Shown piece by piece: positions 61,060-64,000 of a stretch of 64,000 nucleotides of DNA; position 1 is the stretch's first letter; every line of letters starts with the position of its first letter. Source of the stretch: Gymnothorax reevesii (Eukaryota; Chordata; Actinopteri; Anguilliformes; Muraenidae); contig CM056592.1 of NCBI GenBank assembly GCA_029721435.1, forward strand, positions 32,251,611 to 32,315,610, read 5' to 3'. Made by a program: the position numbers and the translations under genes. The notes under the pieces are model-generated. The model searched no databases, was not told where the DNA came from, and saw only the letters and a list, made by a program, of their open reading frames with translations.

Positions 61060-61641
61060 TAGTAGGGTAACTCTGCTCCAGGATTCAGAGGTCACCAGCT
61101 GTCCCTGGATCAGAAGCAACTTTGATTTAATGCGCTTGTGACATAATGGCATGTCGTTGGAACAGAATGCCCAGATGTAATGTTCACGTTAGTGAGCTCC
61201 TGCGTGTCTGATCTTCAGCCAGGAAGATAATCCCCCTCTTTATGCGGTTCTATCTGTCCCCAATCGAGAGGTGAATGTCATTTCATTTAAAATGGCTGCA
61301 GGTGGCGTGCCACAGTAACCCATCTGGGCAATATCTGTTTAACACAACCTTGGTTCAGAGTGTAAAAATCTCAATTACCACTTTAAAACATTAGTTCTTG
61401 GATTTTTCATTAGCACAACTTTTCAGCCAGATAGTTTATGTACTGTATTTAGTAAAATTTGGATTTAAGCGGTACCAAGTTTAGGAACATGGTCCAGCAC
61501 AAATGCTCGTCGCAGTATGTGGTACAACTGTTCAAAAAGCACCTTCGGCAACATCGCAACACAATACAACACGGTCTTTCTGCCCTCTTGTGGACAATCT
61601 GGAGAATACTGTTCTTACTATGTGTCCGCTCTTGTAAGGAA
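61060..61641. other. Intergenic, no gene recognised
   Basis: Nothing recognisable beyond short frames without similarity. Confidence 0.5.
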
Positions 61642-61825
61642 TTTACCCATAGAGCGCTGAAATCAATTTTTTTTCAATTATAAATAAATGATCTTGTGCC
61701 GGTGAAAACCTACCACGTGACAACTTGTTTAAAAGAGCTGCCGGGAGGTAGGTTTTCAACAGCTTTGATTTTGATGTGTTACATCATTGGGCAACAATAG
61801 CTGCATTTAGCTCCCTAAGGGTTAA
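61642..61825 (-). mobile_element. TTAA-type hairpin MITE, copy E (shortened arm, inverted)
   Basis: Termini ACCCATAGAGCGCTGAAAT and GCTCCCTAAGGG with flanks TTTA and TTAA. One arm reads GGTGAAAACCTACCACGTG; the other is cut to GGAGGTAGGTTTTCAACAG. Here CCTACC pairs with GGTAGG, again different from other copies but matched between arms. The CATCATTGGGCAACAATAG block at the right shows the same orientation as copy D. Confidence 0.7.
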
Positions 61826-62221
61826 ATACGCTGGCTGCTATACTGTTTTGCCATTACTCAGACTTATCACATTAATACTATTGTGGAACCATTTCAACAG
61901 CAAAAGCTTGATATGTACTTTTACATTATGCCTTGGTGAACATGGCACAATGGGCAGGTACAGCATTTTTCACCACATTCCAAAGCATCATGGGCTTGAA
62001 TAAATGTGTAGAAAAGCAGAACATAAGTAGTGAATCTACATATCTACATTCGCAGCAACACATTAGAACAGTGGTTAGACGCAATGTTCCTGCCAAAAAA
62101 AAAGAAAGAGTTCATAAAACACCAAACATTTATTTTTTAATTCTTCGAATGAACATTGATCTCTGTAAACCAGATAGATTACTATTGAAGTATTAATATG
62201 CAGGACTAGGAAAGGACTGTG

Positions 62222-62550
62222 TTGGTGACCGTGGCTCAGGAGATAGAGTGGGTTGTCTAATAACTCAAGTCCTGCTCTGTCTGAGTCATGCGTCCTTGTG
62301 CAAGACACTTCACCCACCTTGCCTCCAGTGTCACTCTCACTGGTGTAAGGCTATGTGTGAATGTTTGATGGGGGTCGGAGGGGCCGTAGGCTCACACTGG
62401 CAGCCACGCTTCTGTCAGCCTGCTACAGGGCAGCTGTAGGTACAAAAATGTAGTTTACCACCATCAGAGCATGAATGAATAATATGTCTTTGCCCAGAAA
62501 AGCTCTATATAATACTGATGTGCTGTTGTTATTATTATTTGTGCTCCCGT
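62222..62550 (+). mobile_element. tRNA-derived SINE, near full length
   Basis: A tRNA-like head GTGGCTCAGGAGATAGAGTG (A-box), then CCTTGTGCAAGACACTTCAC, CAGCTGTAGGTACAAAAATG, TAGTTTACCACCATCAGAGC, a 3' block AAAGCTCTATATAATAC and a (TTATTATT) tail. The order matches a widespread teleost SINE whose 3' end reads ...AAAGCGCTATATAA... The B-box is degenerate. It is not a functional tRNA gene. Confidence 0.65.
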
Positions 62551-63069
62551 GCCTGCACCAATCGGAATGCCGGTTTGTTTTCATATAAGCTATGCGCTGA
62601 CCATGATATCTTTGACAACATGACATTATTGAATTGAGTTTTATTAATACAGCACATGACAAATGTTAACAGATTTGTTTGGTATCGCGCCTATTCATTC
62701 TTATTTTTTTCCTTCGCTCATGCGCACCCATTTTTCATTACATGTTACACTTTCAAAATCACATGAACGGTTTGTCCACAATCTGTAAAACACACTGGTA
62801 CCCTCTGCGTAGCCTGTGAAGAATGATACTTAGAACATTCATGAATTTATTTGAAAGTTAAAAAAGTAAAGCATTTCATTCAGTGTTAACAACATTTGTT
62901 CTTTGAGTTGTGTTGCAGACTATTTAATACACAGCCACTGAGTTATTTGAATGATAGAAAAACTTTCTCTTTTGCAATGCTTTGTTCTTCTTATTTGTTT
63001 GTATGAATGACCCTCTCTATTCCTATGAACTTAGATTACAAGGTTAGCATTCATATTCTTTGTCAATCC
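62551..63069. other. Intergenic, no gene recognised
   Basis: AT-rich sequence with no recognised feature. Confidence 0.5.
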
Positions 63070-63295
63070 ACACTCAAAAAAATGAAATGTTATGAAATGC
63101 TAGATTTACTTAATAATGTTATGTCAACTGGTTCCACGCAATTTCTTTGCATAACCTTTATTTGACTTCTAACATTTTTGGCCAGTTAAATTAGGTGCAT
63201 TGAGTGGAATGTACTTAACTCAGTTTTGTGGAACCAGCTGACATAACATTGTTAAATATATGTAACATTTCATAACGTTTCATTTTTTTGAGTGT
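63070..63295. mobile_element. 226-bp foldback MITE
   Basis: Termini ACACTCAAAAAAATGAAA and TTTCATTTTTTTGAGTGT are inverted copies, and most of the element pairs: AATGTTATGTCAACTGGTTC with GAACCAGCTGACATAACATT type sequences. There is no coding capacity. No clear target duplication could be read, so the superfamily is left open. Confidence 0.75.
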
Positions 63296-63539
63296 ATTAT
63301 TCAGCAGAAACAATCATTTTATGGTTGATTTAAACATGACAGAACAAATTTAGTTTAATCTTATTATTTAAATAAACAGAGCTTGAATTACTAAATAATC
63401 ATTCATAAATCACTTAAACATTTAAAAAAAAAAGATCATTAAAAACGGAACATATTTCCCAAAGTCTCCACTGGACTTATGAATTTTTTTCAAACTCTGT
63501 TGCCCAGTCATTTCACAATAAAAAGCTGCCCTTGTGTAT

Positions 63540-63930
63540 TTTATTACGGTTTCATTTATAATTTCAGATCCACAATAATTGGGACAGTGTGCATAAAAGT
63601 GATTTGTAAATTATCTTTCACCTACATGTAGTAAAAAAAAAAAACGCAATTAAAAAAAAAAAATTCACTGTAATGCTGTAATGATTTTCATCAATTTTTG
63701 TCAATTCTAAATTTGACGCCTGAAACGCACTCCAAAACAAGTGGGACAGGGGAATGGAAAGACTGTAATTTTCAGAGAAAAACCCATCTGGAACATTCCA
63801 TGGATAGATCAGTGAAGAGGTTACAGATGTTTCAATGATGGTTGGGTAAATATGAGCAGTTACAGAAGGCACTGTCATTTACCAGCAGGATAGTTTTCCA
63901 CTTTCCCAAAAGCTGAATGAAACGAAGTCA
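63540..63930. mobile_element. Possible Tc1/mariner-related repeat fragment
   Basis: CACAATAATTGGGACAGTG and, further on, CACTCCAAAACAAGTGGGAC resemble noncoding parts of fish Tc1-like repeats related to the one ending near 28460. Termini were not identified. Weak call. Confidence 0.25.
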
Positions 63931-64000
63931 GACAGTTTTAAAACAACGTTTCTTAGTGTGCAGTAGCACAGGATGTAGGGATTTCTCTACCAGCAGTCCG

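Noticed and set aside
60776..61070. Overlapping plus-strand frames of 65-93 codons
   Set aside because: Produced by a minisatellite with a 42-bp period.
62222..62250. Possible tRNA gene (A-box-like GTGGCTCAGGAGATAGAG)
   Set aside because: No cloverleaf and no intact B-box; it is the head of a SINE with its typical body and tail.

Overview
The window is vertebrate nuclear DNA, most likely from a ray-finned fish and probably a teleost. The evidence is intron-containing orthologues of vertebrate genes, fish-type Tc1-like relics and tRNA-derived SINEs, very abundant CA/TG microsatellites and small foldback transposons, and a modest gene density (three genes in 64 kb). The species cannot be named from the sequence.

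Three protein-coding genes are supported. (1) The left edge holds the first coding exon of mprip (myosin phosphatase Rho-interacting protein) on the minus strand (371-493), with a CpG-rich promoter up to about 1480. The rest of that gene lies off the left side. (2) A complete dhrs7c gene (SDR-family sarcoplasmic-reticulum dehydrogenase/reductase) lies on the plus strand, with six coding exons between 9926 and 12937 that encode 309 residues. An AG acceptor directly before the ATG points to a separate upstream 5' UTR exon. (3) A complete two-exon heparan sulfate 3-O-sulfotransferase of the HS3ST3 type lies on the plus strand (exon 1 41799-42250, exon 2 54888-55506, 12.6 kb intron, 356 residues). 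The human counterparts of all three are on 17p, so the window looks like a retained fragment of an ancestral linkage group. The genes do not form a functional pathway: actomyosin regulation, muscle SR redox/retinoid biology and Golgi heparan sulfate modification.

The rest is intergenic or intronic and is mostly transposon debris and simple repeats. From 4.0 to 6.0 kb there is a nest: a 407-bp inverted-repeat element, an LTR with a tRNA-Pro-type primer-binding site, a broken SCAN-like gag and a Tc1-like scrap. Other relics are a Tc1-like transposase pseudogene (27.9 kb), a 970-bp internally deleted Tc1-like element (50.0 kb), several SINE-like copies, a 572-bp hAT-type MITE with a perfect 8-bp target duplication inside a telomere-like minisatellite (59.4-60.5 kb), and a foldback MITE near 63.1 kb.

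The most interesting structure is a five-copy family of about 0.2-kb TTAA-flanked MITEs (22.5, 24.95, 32.7, 37.0 and 61.6 kb). Two copies carry a nearly perfect 92-nt hairpin with 44-nt arms, and differences between these copies occur on both arms together. Other points worth a second look are an optimal-context upstream ORF overlapping the hs3st3 start codon, an unusual Arg in the conserved EKTP-x-YF motif of that enzyme, a diverged tandem duplication in its 3' UTR, and a CA array facing a TG array in its intron.
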